From contig JASJAL010000219.1 in NCBI GenBank assembly GCA_030067055.1, positions 1 to 13,242 of the forward strand: a DNA stretch of 13,242 nucleotides, read 5' to 3'. The notes under the pieces are model-generated. The model did no database searches. It was given only the letters and a program-made list of their open reading frames with translations, and had not been told where the DNA came from. Shown here piece after piece: positions 1 to 6,138 of this stretch; positions within the stretch are counted from its first letter, which is position 1; every line of letters starts with the position of its first letter. The translations under genes and the position numbers were made by a program. The stretch comes from Kiloniellales bacterium (GTDB lineage Bacteria; Pseudomonadota; Alphaproteobacteria; Kiloniellales; JAKSBE01).

Positions 1-420
1 GCCGGCATCGTGGTCAACAACAACATCGTGCTGATCGACACCTTCGATCGGCTCAAGGAAAGTGCCCCCACCGGGCGCGAGGCGATCTTACAGACCGGCG
101 CCCAGCGCCTGCGACCCGTCCTCTTGACCACGGTCACGACGATCCTGGGCCTGATGCCCATGGTTCTGGGAATGAACATCGACTTCATCGAGCGCGGGGT
201 ACAGATCGGCGCACCCTCCACCCAGTGGTGGCGCCAGCTCTCGACCGCGATCGTCTTTGGCCTCGGTTTTGCGACCCTCCTGACGCTCTTCGTCACGCCC
301 TCCGCGCTGATGGTCCGCGAGAACCTACGGACCTGGCGCGACGGTCGGCGCCAGCGCGCAGCCGCAAAGGCGGACGCGCCCGAGGCCACGGCTCCGCATT
401 TGCCGAAAGCCGCCGAGTAG
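1..420 (+). CDS. RND efflux transporter permease, C-terminal fragment
   Basis: This is the last 139 codons of an inner-membrane resistance-nodulation-division (RND) pump subunit; the reading frame is already open at base 1, so the start lies outside the window. RND permeases use the proton gradient to drive drugs, solvents or other compounds out through a periplasmic adaptor and an outer-membrane channel. Visible are the conserved segment GIVVNNNIVLIDTFDR, matching the end of a late transmembrane helix and its cytoplasmic loop in HAE1/AcrB-type pumps, then TGAQRLRPVLLTT, a helix around TTILGLMPMVLG, and a last helix (residues about 79-100) ending in a charged Ala/Lys/Arg-rich tail. The substrate cannot be told from this fragment. 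It ends 23 bases before the stop codon of convergent pssA, with no obvious terminator between them. Confidence 0.93.
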   Translation, partial: AGIVVNNNIVLIDTFDRLKESAPTGREAILQTGAQRLRPVLLTTVTTILGLMPMVLGMNIDFIERGVQIGAPSTQWWRQLSTAIVFGLGFATLLTLFVTPSALMVRENLRTWRDGRRQRAAAKADAPEATAPHLPKAAE

Positions 421-443
421 ATCCGAACTCCGGCGTTTTCCGA

Positions 444-1238
444 TTAATCGTGGGCATCTTCGGCGCTCGCCGCCGCTTCGCTGCCGAGCGAGCGAGCTTC
501 GGCGCGGCGGAAGCTGTGATAGGAGAAGAAGATCGATCCGAGGTAGATCACCCCGGTGCAGAGCAGGGTCAGCCAGAGGTTGGACAGTAGGAAGGCGGCG
601 AAGGCGCCGAAGCCCAGCAGGGTCAGCCAGGCGTGGCGCATCGGCACCTTGACGCCCTTGAGCGAGAAGGTCGGCAGCCGGCTGACCATCAGGCCGCCAA
701 CCAGCATCGCCATCAGGGCGTTGACCCAGCCCGACGCAAAGAAGGCGGACTCGAACTCGAAGGTCACGACCAGCGGCAGCAGCAGCAGCAGACCGCCGGC
801 CGGCGCCGGTACGCCGGTGAAGTACTGGTGCGACCAGGGCGGCGGGTCCTCCTCGTCCAGGCCCGCGTTGAAGCGCGCCAGGCGCAGGGCGCAGCAGATC
901 GCGAAGACCAGTGCGACCGCCCAGCCGAAGCCGCGCAGGTCCTGCAGGGCCCAGAGGTAGACGATGATCGCCGGCGCCACGCCGAAGCTCACCACATCAG
1001 AGAGGGAGTCCAGTTCGGCGCCCATTTTGGTGGTGCTGCCGACCAGGCGGGCGATCCGCCCGTCCAGGCCGTCAAGCACGGCAGCCAGGATGATGGCGCC
1101 CACGGCCATCTGCCAGCGCCCCTCGAGGGCGAAGCGCATGCCGCTGATCCCGGAACAGAGCGCGAGCAAGGTGATGGCGTTGGGGATCAGCCGATAGATC
1201 GGCAGGACCCGCAGCCGGCGCCGCCGCGCCCCGCTCAT
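444..1238 (-). CDS. pssA: CDP-diacylglycerol-serine O-phosphatidyltransferase
   Basis: This integral membrane enzyme joins L-serine to CDP-diacylglycerol, giving phosphatidylserine and CMP, the first committed step to phosphatidylethanolamine. The 264-residue product carries the complete CDP-alcohol phosphotransferase signature D-x2-DG-x2-AR-x8-G-x3-D-x3-D: Asp56, Asp59, Gly60, Ala63-Arg64, Gly73, Asp77 and Asp81 are all present with exact spacing. Several hydrophobic helices follow, as usual for the membrane-bound (type II) synthases; the tail from about residue 245 is charged and Ala-rich. The ATG directly abuts the TAG of psd with no base between, so translation is probably coupled. The pairing with psd supports serine over other alcohols as the acceptor; within the wider family, phosphatidylglycerophosphate synthase is the main alternative but normally stands elsewhere. 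Confidence 0.95.
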   Translation of the reverse strand: MSGARRRRLRVLPIYRLIPNAITLLALCSGISGMRFALEGRWQMAVGAIILAAVLDGLDGRIARLVGSTTKMGAELDSLSDVVSFGVAPAIIVYLWALQDLRGFGWAVALVFAICCALRLARFNAGLDEEDPPPWSHQYFTGVPAPAGGLLLLLPLVVTFEFESAFFASGWVNALMAMLVGGLMVSRLPTFSLKGVKVPMRHAWLTLLGFGAFAAFLLSNLWLTLLCTGVIYLGSIFFSYHSFRRAEARSLGSEAAASAEDAHD

Positions 1239-1925
1239 CTAGCGGACCTCTCCGGGCCGCGGCCCTTCCTGGGTCGCGAGATCGGCCAGCACGGTCTCGC
1301 CGCCGATCATTCGCTGGCCGACCGCAACCAGGGGCGCCGTGCCGTCCGGCAGGTAGACGTCGGTCCGGCTGCCGAAGCGGATCAGGCCAAAGCGCTCGCC
1401 GGCGCGAACGTCCTGGCCCTCCTTCAGGTCGCAGATGATGCGACGGGCGATCAGGCCGGCGATCTGGACGAAGACGATGATCCGGCCGTCCGGGGTCTTC
1501 AGGCTGACGGACTGCCGCTCGTTGTGCTCCGAGGCCTTGTCGAGCGCCGCGTTGAAGAAGCGCCCCGGATGGTAGGCCGAGGCCACGACGCTGCCGTCGG
1601 CCGGCACCCGGTTGACGTGGACGTCCAGCACGCTGAGGAAAACGCTGATCCGGGTCAGGGGATGCGCCTCCAGCCCCAGCTCGGGCGGGGGTGGCGCGCG
1701 CTCGATGGCCGTGACCACGCCGTCCGCGGGGCTGACCACCAATCCCTGCCGCTGCGGCGTCACGCGTACGGGATCGCGGAAGAAATAGAGGCAGAACAGG
1801 ATCAGGGCGATGCCGAGCCACAGCAGCAGCGACGAGATCAGGCCGAGAACCAGGGCGATCGCGACCGCAATACCGACAAATGGCCAGCCGGCAGGGTGTA
1901 TCGGGGTGATGACGTATTTCAGCAA
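1239..1925 (-). CDS. psd: phosphatidylserine decarboxylase proenzyme
   Basis: The enzyme removes CO2 from phosphatidylserine to form phosphatidylethanolamine, using a pyruvoyl group made by self-cleavage. The 228-residue product is the short form found in many alphaproteobacteria. The cleavage site is Gly185-Ser186 within RFGSR, predicting a beta chain of 185 residues and an alpha chain of 43 starting with the pyruvoyl-forming serine. Asp68 (in SPADG) and His103 (in DVHVNR) match the Asp/His that with the serine form the known self-processing triad. A hydrophobic stretch at about 14-48 should anchor it to the membrane, and [10 protein letters not shown] near the N terminus is typical of the family. 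The start appears to be TTG: no ATG or GTG is available upstream of the conserved N terminus in this frame, and GGAACGGAAC precedes it as a weak ribosome site. It is the first gene of the psd-pssA operon. Confidence 0.95.
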   Translation of the reverse strand: MLKYVITPIHPAGWPFVGIAVAIALVLGLISSLLLWLGIALILFCLYFFRDPVRVTPQRQGLVVSPADGVVTAIERAPPPPELGLEAHPLTRISVFLSVLDVHVNRVPADGSVVASAYHPGRFFNAALDKASEHNERQSVSLKTPDGRIIVFVQIAGLIARRIICDLKEGQDVRAGERFGLIRFGSRTDVYLPDGTAPLVAVGQRMIGGETVLADLATQEGPRPGEVR

Positions 1926-2007
1926 GTTCCGTTCCGAGCTGCTTCGAAGCGGCTGCCGTTCCGGCGGGATCCCCAGGGCAAGTCGCCTGGGCCAAGGCCT
2001 AGGACCA

Positions 2008-2032
2008 CAAGGTTAAGCAATTCCAAACCTTG
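2008..2032. repeat. 7-bp inverted repeat in psd upstream region
   Basis: CAAGGTT (2008-2014) and AACCTTG (2026-2032) form a perfect inverted repeat with an 11-base spacer. It lies about 83 bases upstream of the psd TTG start, in the divergent spacer. It could be an operator or a leader hairpin; nothing in the sequence tells which, and a 7-bp repeat can arise by chance. Confidence 0.3.
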
Positions 2033-2047
2033 GGCGACGGCAGCGGT

Positions 2048-2077
2048 TTTACCGCTCCTTAAATCTGGACTGATACT
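2048..2077 (+). promoter_or_regulatory. weak candidate promoter for the gene at 2124
   Basis: TTTACC (2048-2053) and GATACT (2072-2077) each match 4 of 6 bases of the vegetative -35 and -10 consensus, with 18 bases between. This would start transcription roughly 40 bases before the ATG at 2124. The match is poor and could be chance. The short repeat CTGA-TAC-TCAG (2070-2080) covers the -10, and a 7-bp inverted repeat AAATCTG / CAGATTT (2061-2067, 2092-2098) flanks it. Confidence 0.2.
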
Positions 2078-2100
2078 CAGGCGGAGACAATCAGATTTCC

Positions 2101-2112
2101 TTCGATATCGAA
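2101..2112. repeat. 12-bp perfect palindrome upstream of the gene at 2124
   Basis: TTCGATATCGAA is a perfect 12-bp palindrome ending 11 bases before the ATG at 2124. Its position in the presumed 5' leader suits either a dimeric repressor site or a small structure near the ribosome site. The first in-frame ATG has no good Shine-Dalgarno sequence other than GAAAG (2110-2114), which overlaps the right arm of the palindrome. Confidence 0.4.
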
Positions 2113-2123
2113 AGCCCTTCGGC

Positions 2124-2633
2124 ATGGATCAAGGTCGGAGCGAAACGACTCAGCGGCTCTTCGAGTCCGGCATTCCGACCATCGAGGCCCTGGCCCGGCG
2201 GAATCTGCCCCTGGAGTTCGGCGCGGTCGTCCTGGACGCGGAAGGCCGGGTGACGCCGCGGGACCCGGAAAAGCCGCTGCATTTTCGTTTCCACTATCTG
2301 GGCGTCCCCTTCGACGTCGAGATCTCGGGTGTGGAGAGCGCCGAGATCCGGCTCCTCTGCGACCTTGGAGAACTGCCCTACACCGCGGAGTCCGCCGTCG
2401 GCCGGCACTATGCCCAGCAACTCGTCCGCAGTGCCGCCGTACTGCCCCACGGCCGCATCTTCATCGACAGCCGACAGCACATCCGGCTCGAGGCCGCCTG
2501 CCCGCGCCCGAACCCCTCGACCCTCAGTCAGGTCTTTGCCGTGATCGCGGCGATGCTGCTGGAATCCCTGCCCTACCTGCGCTTCCTGACCGACGTGCTA
2601 CCGCAGCGCTCCTACCGGACTCGGGTTCAGTAG
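2124..2633 (+). CDS. conserved-looking protein of unknown function (169 aa)
   Basis: I do not recognise this family. The reading frame is open far upstream, but that part runs antisense to psd and pssA; the protein-like sequence begins at the ATG at 2124, and no GTG or TTG lies between the psd region and that ATG in this frame. The product has no signal peptide and no cysteine near the N terminus. After a polar start (residues 1-30) comes a region rich in alternating hydrophobic residues, including the segment HFRFHYLGVPFDVEI, suggesting beta strands, then a helix with YAQQLVRSA, another strand pair around RIFIDSRQHIRL, and a long C-terminal helix (about residues 130-155). This alternating pattern suggests a small soluble alpha/beta protein. 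It faces psd across a 198-bp divergent spacer and converges on the LysM gene. Codon use matches its neighbours, so it is probably real. Confidence 0.72.
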   Translation: MDQGRSETTQRLFESGIPTIEALARRNLPLEFGAVVLDAEGRVTPRDPEKPLHFRFHYLGVPFDVEISGVESAEIRLLCDLGELPYTAESAVGRHYAQQLVRSAAVLPHGRIFIDSRQHIRLEAACPRPNPSTLSQVFAVIAAMLLESLPYLRFLTDVLPQRSYRTRVQ

Positions 2634-2654
2634 CCTCGCCGAGAATCGGCAAGG
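2634..2654. terminator. imperfect hairpin between convergent genes
   Basis: CCTCGCCGA and TCGGCAAGG can pair over 9 positions with one mismatch around a GAA loop, directly after the stop of the plus-strand gene at 2633 and before the stop of the LysM gene at 2671. There is no T-tract on either side, so it may only be an RNA end-stabilising stem or part of a factor-dependent terminator. Confidence 0.25.
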
Positions 2655-2670
2655 CGATCCGGGCTCACGG

Positions 2671-3774
2671 CTATTCGCCGGTCGGAAGAACGAAGATCTG
2701 GCCCGGATAGATCAGGTCCGGATTGCGGATCTGGTCCTTGTTGGCCTCGAAGATCATCGTATAGCGATTGCCGGTCCCGTAGGCGCCACGGGCGATGCGC
2801 CACAGGCTGTTGCCGGGCTGGACGATAAAGAACTGATCCTCGGGCAGCCGGGCGAGCAGCTCCGAGCGCGACAGCGGCGTCTGCACCCGGGCGATCACCT
2901 TGCCCGTGGCATCGATCTGATCGATACGCAACTCGTGCAGCCCCGGCGCCAAGGCCTCCGGGCTGGTGATGCTCCAGCGCCCTTCCCCGCTGACCACCGT
3001 TCCGCCGAGCGGCCGGTTGTCCAGATAAGCGATGACCTGGCCGCCCGGGGTCGCCCGGCCACTGACGATGAGCCGGCCGGTGACGTCGTAGTCGATCGCC
3101 TCCAGGACCAGGTCGTTGACCGCGATGCCCTCGCCGCGCGGCGCCTGCAATACGGTGCTGGGACCCACGCCGCTCTTCGGGATCAGCACCGTCACCGGCG
3201 TCTGCGGCGGGCTGCCGTCCTGGGCGATCTGCGGTTCGGGCACGGCGATGACCACGACCTCCTCCGATTCGATGCGGATGCCGTCCTGGGTCTCGGCCCA
3301 GAGGCTGATCTCGTGGTTGCCCGGCGCCAGCGGAACCTCCGAGACGAAGGTCCACTCGCCGCGGCGGTTGCTCTTGGCCTGGCCGTAGGGCTGCCCGTTG
3401 TCGGTGATGGTGATGTCGCTGACCGGCGGCGCCCGTCCCGCCATCACCGCGTCGCCGTTCGGCTCGACCCGGACCACGTCGAAGCTCGGCGGGACCAGGC
3501 CGGTGACGGGGTCCCGGGGATCCGAATCGCTCGGCGGCAGCGCCGCGGTCTGCGCGTCACCGGCGGCTGGCGAGTCCTCGGCCTTCGGTGCCGGCGTTTC
3601 GGCATCGCCTTCGGGCGTCGACTCGGGCGCCTCCGCGGATCCGGATGCCGCGCCGGTAGAAGGCTGCGACGCAACAGGGGCCTCGCCGGCTTGCCGGTCG
3701 TGGATTTGCCATAGGCCAAAGGCTAACAGGGCGAGAAAGGCAAAAACCGCAGCGATAACGAAACTTCGTTTCAC
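2671..3774 (-). CDS. membrane-anchored LysM protein with two Ig-like repeats
   Basis: This 367-residue envelope protein probably binds peptidoglycan from the periplasmic side. Order of parts: an N-terminal anchor or uncleaved signal helix (about 4-22), a disordered Ala/Pro/Glu/Ser linker (about 30-90), a first Ig-like repeat (about 98-178), a second one (about 222-298), and a C-terminal LysM domain (about 315-363) with the hallmark FIVQPGNSLWRIAR and NPDLIYPGQIFVLP. The two middle repeats resemble each other (RAPP/RATP, then GEW/GRW, then LAPGNHE/LAPGLHE). Proteins of this layout occur widely in Alphaproteobacteria; the substrate and partner are unknown, and no hydrolase domain is present. 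The start is GTG at 3774, with GGAG 11 bases upstream; no ATG is available before the anchor helix. It lies 88 bases downstream of the diheme cytochrome gene on the same strand. Confidence 0.9.
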   Translation of the reverse strand: MKRSFVIAAVFAFLALLAFGLWQIHDRQAGEAPVASQPSTGAASGSAEAPESTPEGDAETPAPKAEDSPAAGDAQTAALPPSDSDPRDPVTGLVPPSFDVVRVEPNGDAVMAGRAPPVSDITITDNGQPYGQAKSNRRGEWTFVSEVPLAPGNHEISLWAETQDGIRIESEEVVVIAVPEPQIAQDGSPPQTPVTVLIPKSGVGPSTVLQAPRGEGIAVNDLVLEAIDYDVTGRLIVSGRATPGGQVIAYLDNRPLGGTVVSGEGRWSITSPEALAPGLHELRIDQIDATGKVIARVQTPLSRSELLARLPEDQFFIVQPGNSLWRIARGAYGTGNRYTMIFEANKDQIRNPDLIYPGQIFVLPTGE

Positions 3775-3830
3775 CGGTGGCGGTTCTCCAAAGGATTCCA
3801 GGCGTCGCCGCCAGATCCTGCAACCTAGTA

Positions 3831-3847
3831 CGCCGGGGAAGCCGGCG
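3831..3847 (-). terminator. short GC hairpin after the cytochrome genes
   Basis: CGCCGG and CCGGCG form a perfect 6-bp stem with a 5-base loop, 15 bases beyond the stop of the diheme cytochrome gene in the direction of transcription. No run of T follows (TACTAGG), so it is a poor intrinsic terminator. It may stabilise the mRNA 3' end or mark partial termination before the LysM gene. Confidence 0.3.
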
Positions 3848-3862
3848 CAATCCTCAGGCCCT

Positions 3863-4792
3863 TCAAGGTCCTGCGTGCTCGGGCAAAGACTTTAGGTAGG
3901 CCGCGATGGCCTTACGGTCTTCATCGGTCAAGTGCCCGGTGCCCTCGCGGATGACGTCCTCCATCGCGCCGCCGGCAACGTCTCCGTCCGGCAAGACGCC
4001 GAGCTGCAAGAAGAAGGTGATATCCGAATCCGACCATTCGCCGATCCCGTCCTTGGGATGCGGCGTGACGTTGGGCACCTTCTTGCCGTCTGGCCCCTCC
4101 AGGGTGCCGGCAAGGTCGCGGTCATCCTCGAGCGCACCGAGGAAGTTGCGCGGCGTGTGGCACTCGCCGCAGTGTCCGAGATGTCGGACCAGATAGGCGC
4201 CGCGGTTCCAGGTGGCATCCTTCGCGGGATCCGGCTGGAAGGCGCCTGCCTCGAAGAACAGCCGCTTCCAGACACCGGCCAGGAAACGGAAGCCGAAGGG
4301 AAAATCGAGTTCGTGCTCCCGGTTCGCCTCGGGAACGGGGTCGACGCCCTTGAGATAGGCCCAAAGATCGGCGAGATCCTGATCCTGCATCCCGGTGTAG
4401 GAGGGAAAGGGAAAGGCGGGGAAGTAGTCGCTGCCGTCCGGTGCTTCGCCGAGACGCACAGCCCGGGCGAAGTCGGCGAGCCCCCAGCGGCCGATCCCGT
4501 GGTCGGGGTCCGGCGTGATGTTGGGCGAGTAGAAAGTGCCGTAAGGGGTCGCGAAGGCGCGACCGCCGGCCAGGGGCCGCGCCCCCGACACCGGACGGGT
4601 ATGGCAGGCATAGCAGCCGGCCGCCCGGAACAGGTATTCGCCGCGCGTCGCATCGCCCGGCCCCGAATTGCCTTGGGCGACCGCGCTCCCGGCAAGCGCC
4701 AGGAGGCCGACGATGGCAAGGACCGCGATTCGCCCGAGGCGGCTTTGCCCCCGCCCTAACGCGCGGCCCCTAGCCGTAGTGGGATAGCGCAA
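3863..4792 (-). CDS. exported diheme c-type cytochrome
   Basis: This 309-residue periplasmic electron carrier has two haem c sites: CYACH (60-64) and CGECH (208-212). Each is followed by a PNITPDPDHGIGRW / PNVTPHPKDGIGEW block, the internal duplication typical of the cytochrome subunits of membrane alcohol, gluconate and related dehydrogenases. Met135 and Met277 are candidate sixth ligands. The N terminus has an Arg-rich start and a hydrophobic stretch (22-36) ending GSAVAQ, a likely signal peptide cut near residue 39. The start is TTG at 4792, supported by GGAG placed 5 bases upstream and by the lack of any other start before the signal sequence. It follows the cytochrome c' gene by 12 bases, so the two are surely co-transcribed. 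No dehydrogenase flavoprotein or quinoprotein subunit is nearby, so the electron donor is unknown. Confidence 0.92.
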   Translation of the reverse strand: MRYPTTARGRALGRGQSRLGRIAVLAIVGLLALAGSAVAQGNSGPGDATRGEYLFRAAGCYACHTRPVSGARPLAGGRAFATPYGTFYSPNITPDPDHGIGRWGLADFARAVRLGEAPDGSDYFPAFPFPSYTGMQDQDLADLWAYLKGVDPVPEANREHELDFPFGFRFLAGVWKRLFFEAGAFQPDPAKDATWNRGAYLVRHLGHCGECHTPRNFLGALEDDRDLAGTLEGPDGKKVPNVTPHPKDGIGEWSDSDITFFLQLGVLPDGDVAGGAMEDVIREGTGHLTDEDRKAIAAYLKSLPEHAGP

Positions 4793-4804
4793 GGCCGCTC
4801 CGAT

Positions 4805-5260
4805 CTACTGCTTGACCCGATAGGGCTTGTGGCAACCGCCGCAGGCTTTGCCCAGGTTGCCGAAGGCCGCGGCAATCTTCTGCTTGTCGCCGCTGGCGGC
4901 CACGCTGGCGAGGTCCGCCGACGCGGTGTCGAGCGCCTGCGCCGCCTTTTCGAAGCCGGCCCAGTCCTCCCAGATCTTGGGCAGCGCCGCGGTCTTGTAG
5001 CTGCCATTGTCGGTGCCCTCGGGGAAGACCGCTGTGACCGACTTCGACATCGCGTTGATGCTGTTGGCATGGATCGCGACGTGATCGGTGTAGGAAACCT
5101 CCCCCTTCACCACACCGGCGATGGATGCCATGTGCCCGCCGATCGCCTTCATTACCGCCTTGCGGTATTTGATCACGTTCTCGGGCTCGTCGACCGCAAG
5201 CGCCTGTGTGCTGAGGCCCAGAGCCGCGGCCAAGGCGAAGACTGCTGACAGCTTTCTCAT
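4805..5260 (-). CDS. cytochrome c'/c556-type class II cytochrome
   Basis: This 151-residue protein has a signal peptide (1-22, ending ALA) and a predicted all-helical mature chain with its single haem site at the far C terminus: CGGCH at 140-144, followed by KPYR. A C-terminal CxxCH in a small helical protein defines class II cytochromes c: c' is high-spin and five-coordinate and binds NO or CO, while c556 is low-spin with Met as sixth ligand. The segment YRKAVMKAIGGHM near the mature N terminus holds Met residues in the region that would face the haem, but I cannot decide between c' and c556 from sequence alone. The ATG is preceded by GGGAGAGAAA, a good ribosome site. It heads a two-gene operon with the diheme cytochrome. 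The 158-bp upstream spacer is shared with the divergent LOG gene; no clear FNR- or NO-responsive site was seen in it. Confidence 0.93.
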   Translation of the reverse strand: MRKLSAVFALAAALGLSTQALAVDEPENVIKYRKAVMKAIGGHMASIAGVVKGEVSYTDHVAIHANSINAMSKSVTAVFPEGTDNGSYKTAALPKIWEDWAGFEKAAQALDTASADLASVAASGDKQKIAAAFGNLGKACGGCHKPYRVKQ

Positions 5261-5418
5261 TTTCTCTCCCCTGTTTGGAATTCGCGCTACCCTGGCTTGG
5301 GTAACACCCGGATAAACCCGTCTCCTGGGCAGCTTATTCCCGGCCGTAGCTCGGGGCAGGCAACCGACCCTTGTCCCGCCGGCTCAAATCAGGTTAACGC
5401 GATGCTGTTCCGAGGCCA

Positions 5419-6021
5419 ATGAAAGGACACACTGTTGTGACCGGGATCTCCGCCCTCTGCGTCTACTGCGGTTCCTCGAACGGCGCCGACCCGGCCTACC
5501 TCGAAGCGGCGCGGCGGGTCGGCTGGGAGGCCGCGAGCCGCGACATCGGAATCGTCTTCGGCGGCGGTCGGGTCGGGATGATGGGCGCGGTCGCCGACGG
5601 GGCCCTGGAGGCCGGCGGCGAGGTGATCGGCATCATCCCCGGCCATCTTCAGGAGCAGGAGGTTGGCCACGACGGCCTGACACGGCTGGAGATCGTCGAC
5701 TCCATGCACGTCCGCAAGATGCGGATGTTCGAGCTGTCAGACGCCTTCTGCGCCCTGCCCGGCGGCCTCGGCACCCTGGACGAGACCTTCGAGATCGTCA
5801 CCTGGAAGCAGCTCGGCTTGCACGATGCCCCGGTTCTGCTGGTCAACCTCGGCGGCTACTGGGACCCGCTGCTGGAGATGGTCGCGCACCAGGCCACAGC
5901 CGGCTTCGTGCGACCGCAGCACCGGCACCTTTTTCAGGTCGTCGACGACATCGACGCCCTCTTTCGGGCCCTGGATGCGGCCCGGCCTCCCAGCCACAAA
6001 GTCGATTCGCGAAAGCTGTAG
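5419..6021 (+). CDS. LOG-family protein (nucleoside monophosphate phosphoribohydrolase)
   Basis: The product (200 residues) belongs to the LOG / lysine decarboxylase-like Rossmann family, whose characterised members release the base from cytokinin riboside 5'-monophosphates or from AMP. Seen in the sequence: an N-terminal strand CVYCGSS, the nucleotide-binding VFGGGRVGMMG (46-56), MHVRKM (96-101) carrying the conserved Arg-Lys, and the family signature PGGLGTLDE (114-122), whose Glu and the preceding Arg are the expected catalytic residues. Length fits the family. The old name 'lysine decarboxylase' should be avoided. The start is uncertain: ATG at 5419 has only GAGG three bases upstream, whereas GTG at 5437 has a well placed AAAGGA and would give 194 residues. 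The substrate in this organism (cytokinin-like or ordinary nucleotides) is unknown. Confidence 0.92.
   Translation: MKGHTVVTGISALCVYCGSSNGADPAYLEAARRVGWEAASRDIGIVFGGGRVGMMGAVADGALEAGGEVIGIIPGHLQEQEVGHDGLTRLEIVDSMHVRKMRMFELSDAFCALPGGLGTLDETFEIVTWKQLGLHDAPVLLVNLGGYWDPLLEMVAHQATAGFVRPQHRHLFQVVDDIDALFRALDAARPPSHKVDSRKL
5422..5427 (+). promoter_or_regulatory. ribosome site favouring GTG start at 5437
   Basis: AAAGGA lies 9 bases before GTG at 5437, better spaced than the GAGG (5412-5415) that sits 3 bases before ATG at 5419. It suggests that the LOG protein may begin VTGISALCVYC, which also fits the usual short N terminus of the family. Confidence 0.4.
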
Positions 6022-6039
6022 AGGGTCTGCAATGCAGCA

Positions 6040-6067
6040 GGCAGTCCGAGCAGCCGCTCGGCTTGCC
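6040..6067. repeat. strong inverted repeat between LOG gene and icd
   Basis: GGCAGTCCGAGC (6040-6051) and GCTCGGCTTGCC (6056-6067) pair over 12 positions with one mismatch and one G-T pair, around a 4-base loop AGCC. It begins 19 bases after the LOG stop codon and its right arm runs into the TTGCCA of the candidate icd promoter. There is no following T-tract. It could serve as a 3'-end stem for the LOG transcript, as an operator for icd, or both. Confidence 0.5.
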
Positions 6068-6090
6068 ATGTCGATCCTGCCTGCTATCTT
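6063..6090 (+). promoter_or_regulatory. candidate icd promoter
   Basis: TTGCCA (6063-6068, 5 of 6 consensus bases) and TATCTT (6085-6090, 4 of 6) are separated by 16 bases. Transcription would start near 6097, giving a leader of about 40 bases before the icd ATG. The leader contains the G/C-rich self-complementary run CCGGCCCGGCCGG and the ribosome site GGAGG (6128-6132). Confidence 0.4.
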
Positions 6091-6138
6091 GCCGCGCCGG
6101 CCCGGCCGGGAGAGGCGGAGGGCCGCTGGAGGTAGAAG

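Noticed and set aside
633..2123. Very long open plus-strand frame running into the gene at 2124, antisense to pssA and psd
   Set aside because: Its translation is low-complexity (Gln/Arg/Asp/Ala-rich) without domain pattern, and it mirrors two clearly real genes; such open antisense frames are common in GC-rich DNA. Only the part from 2124 onward is protein-like.
2935..4759. Plus-strand frames antisense to the LysM and diheme cytochrome genes
   Set aside because: Arg/Gly/Ala-rich translations without domains, opposite genes with clear signal peptides, haem sites and LysM motifs.
5261..5418. FNR-, NnrR- or NorR-like operator before the cytochrome c' gene
   Set aside because: Neither a TTGAT-N4-ATCAA-like palindrome nor another recognisable site is present; only short repeats such as TACCC/GGGTA were seen.
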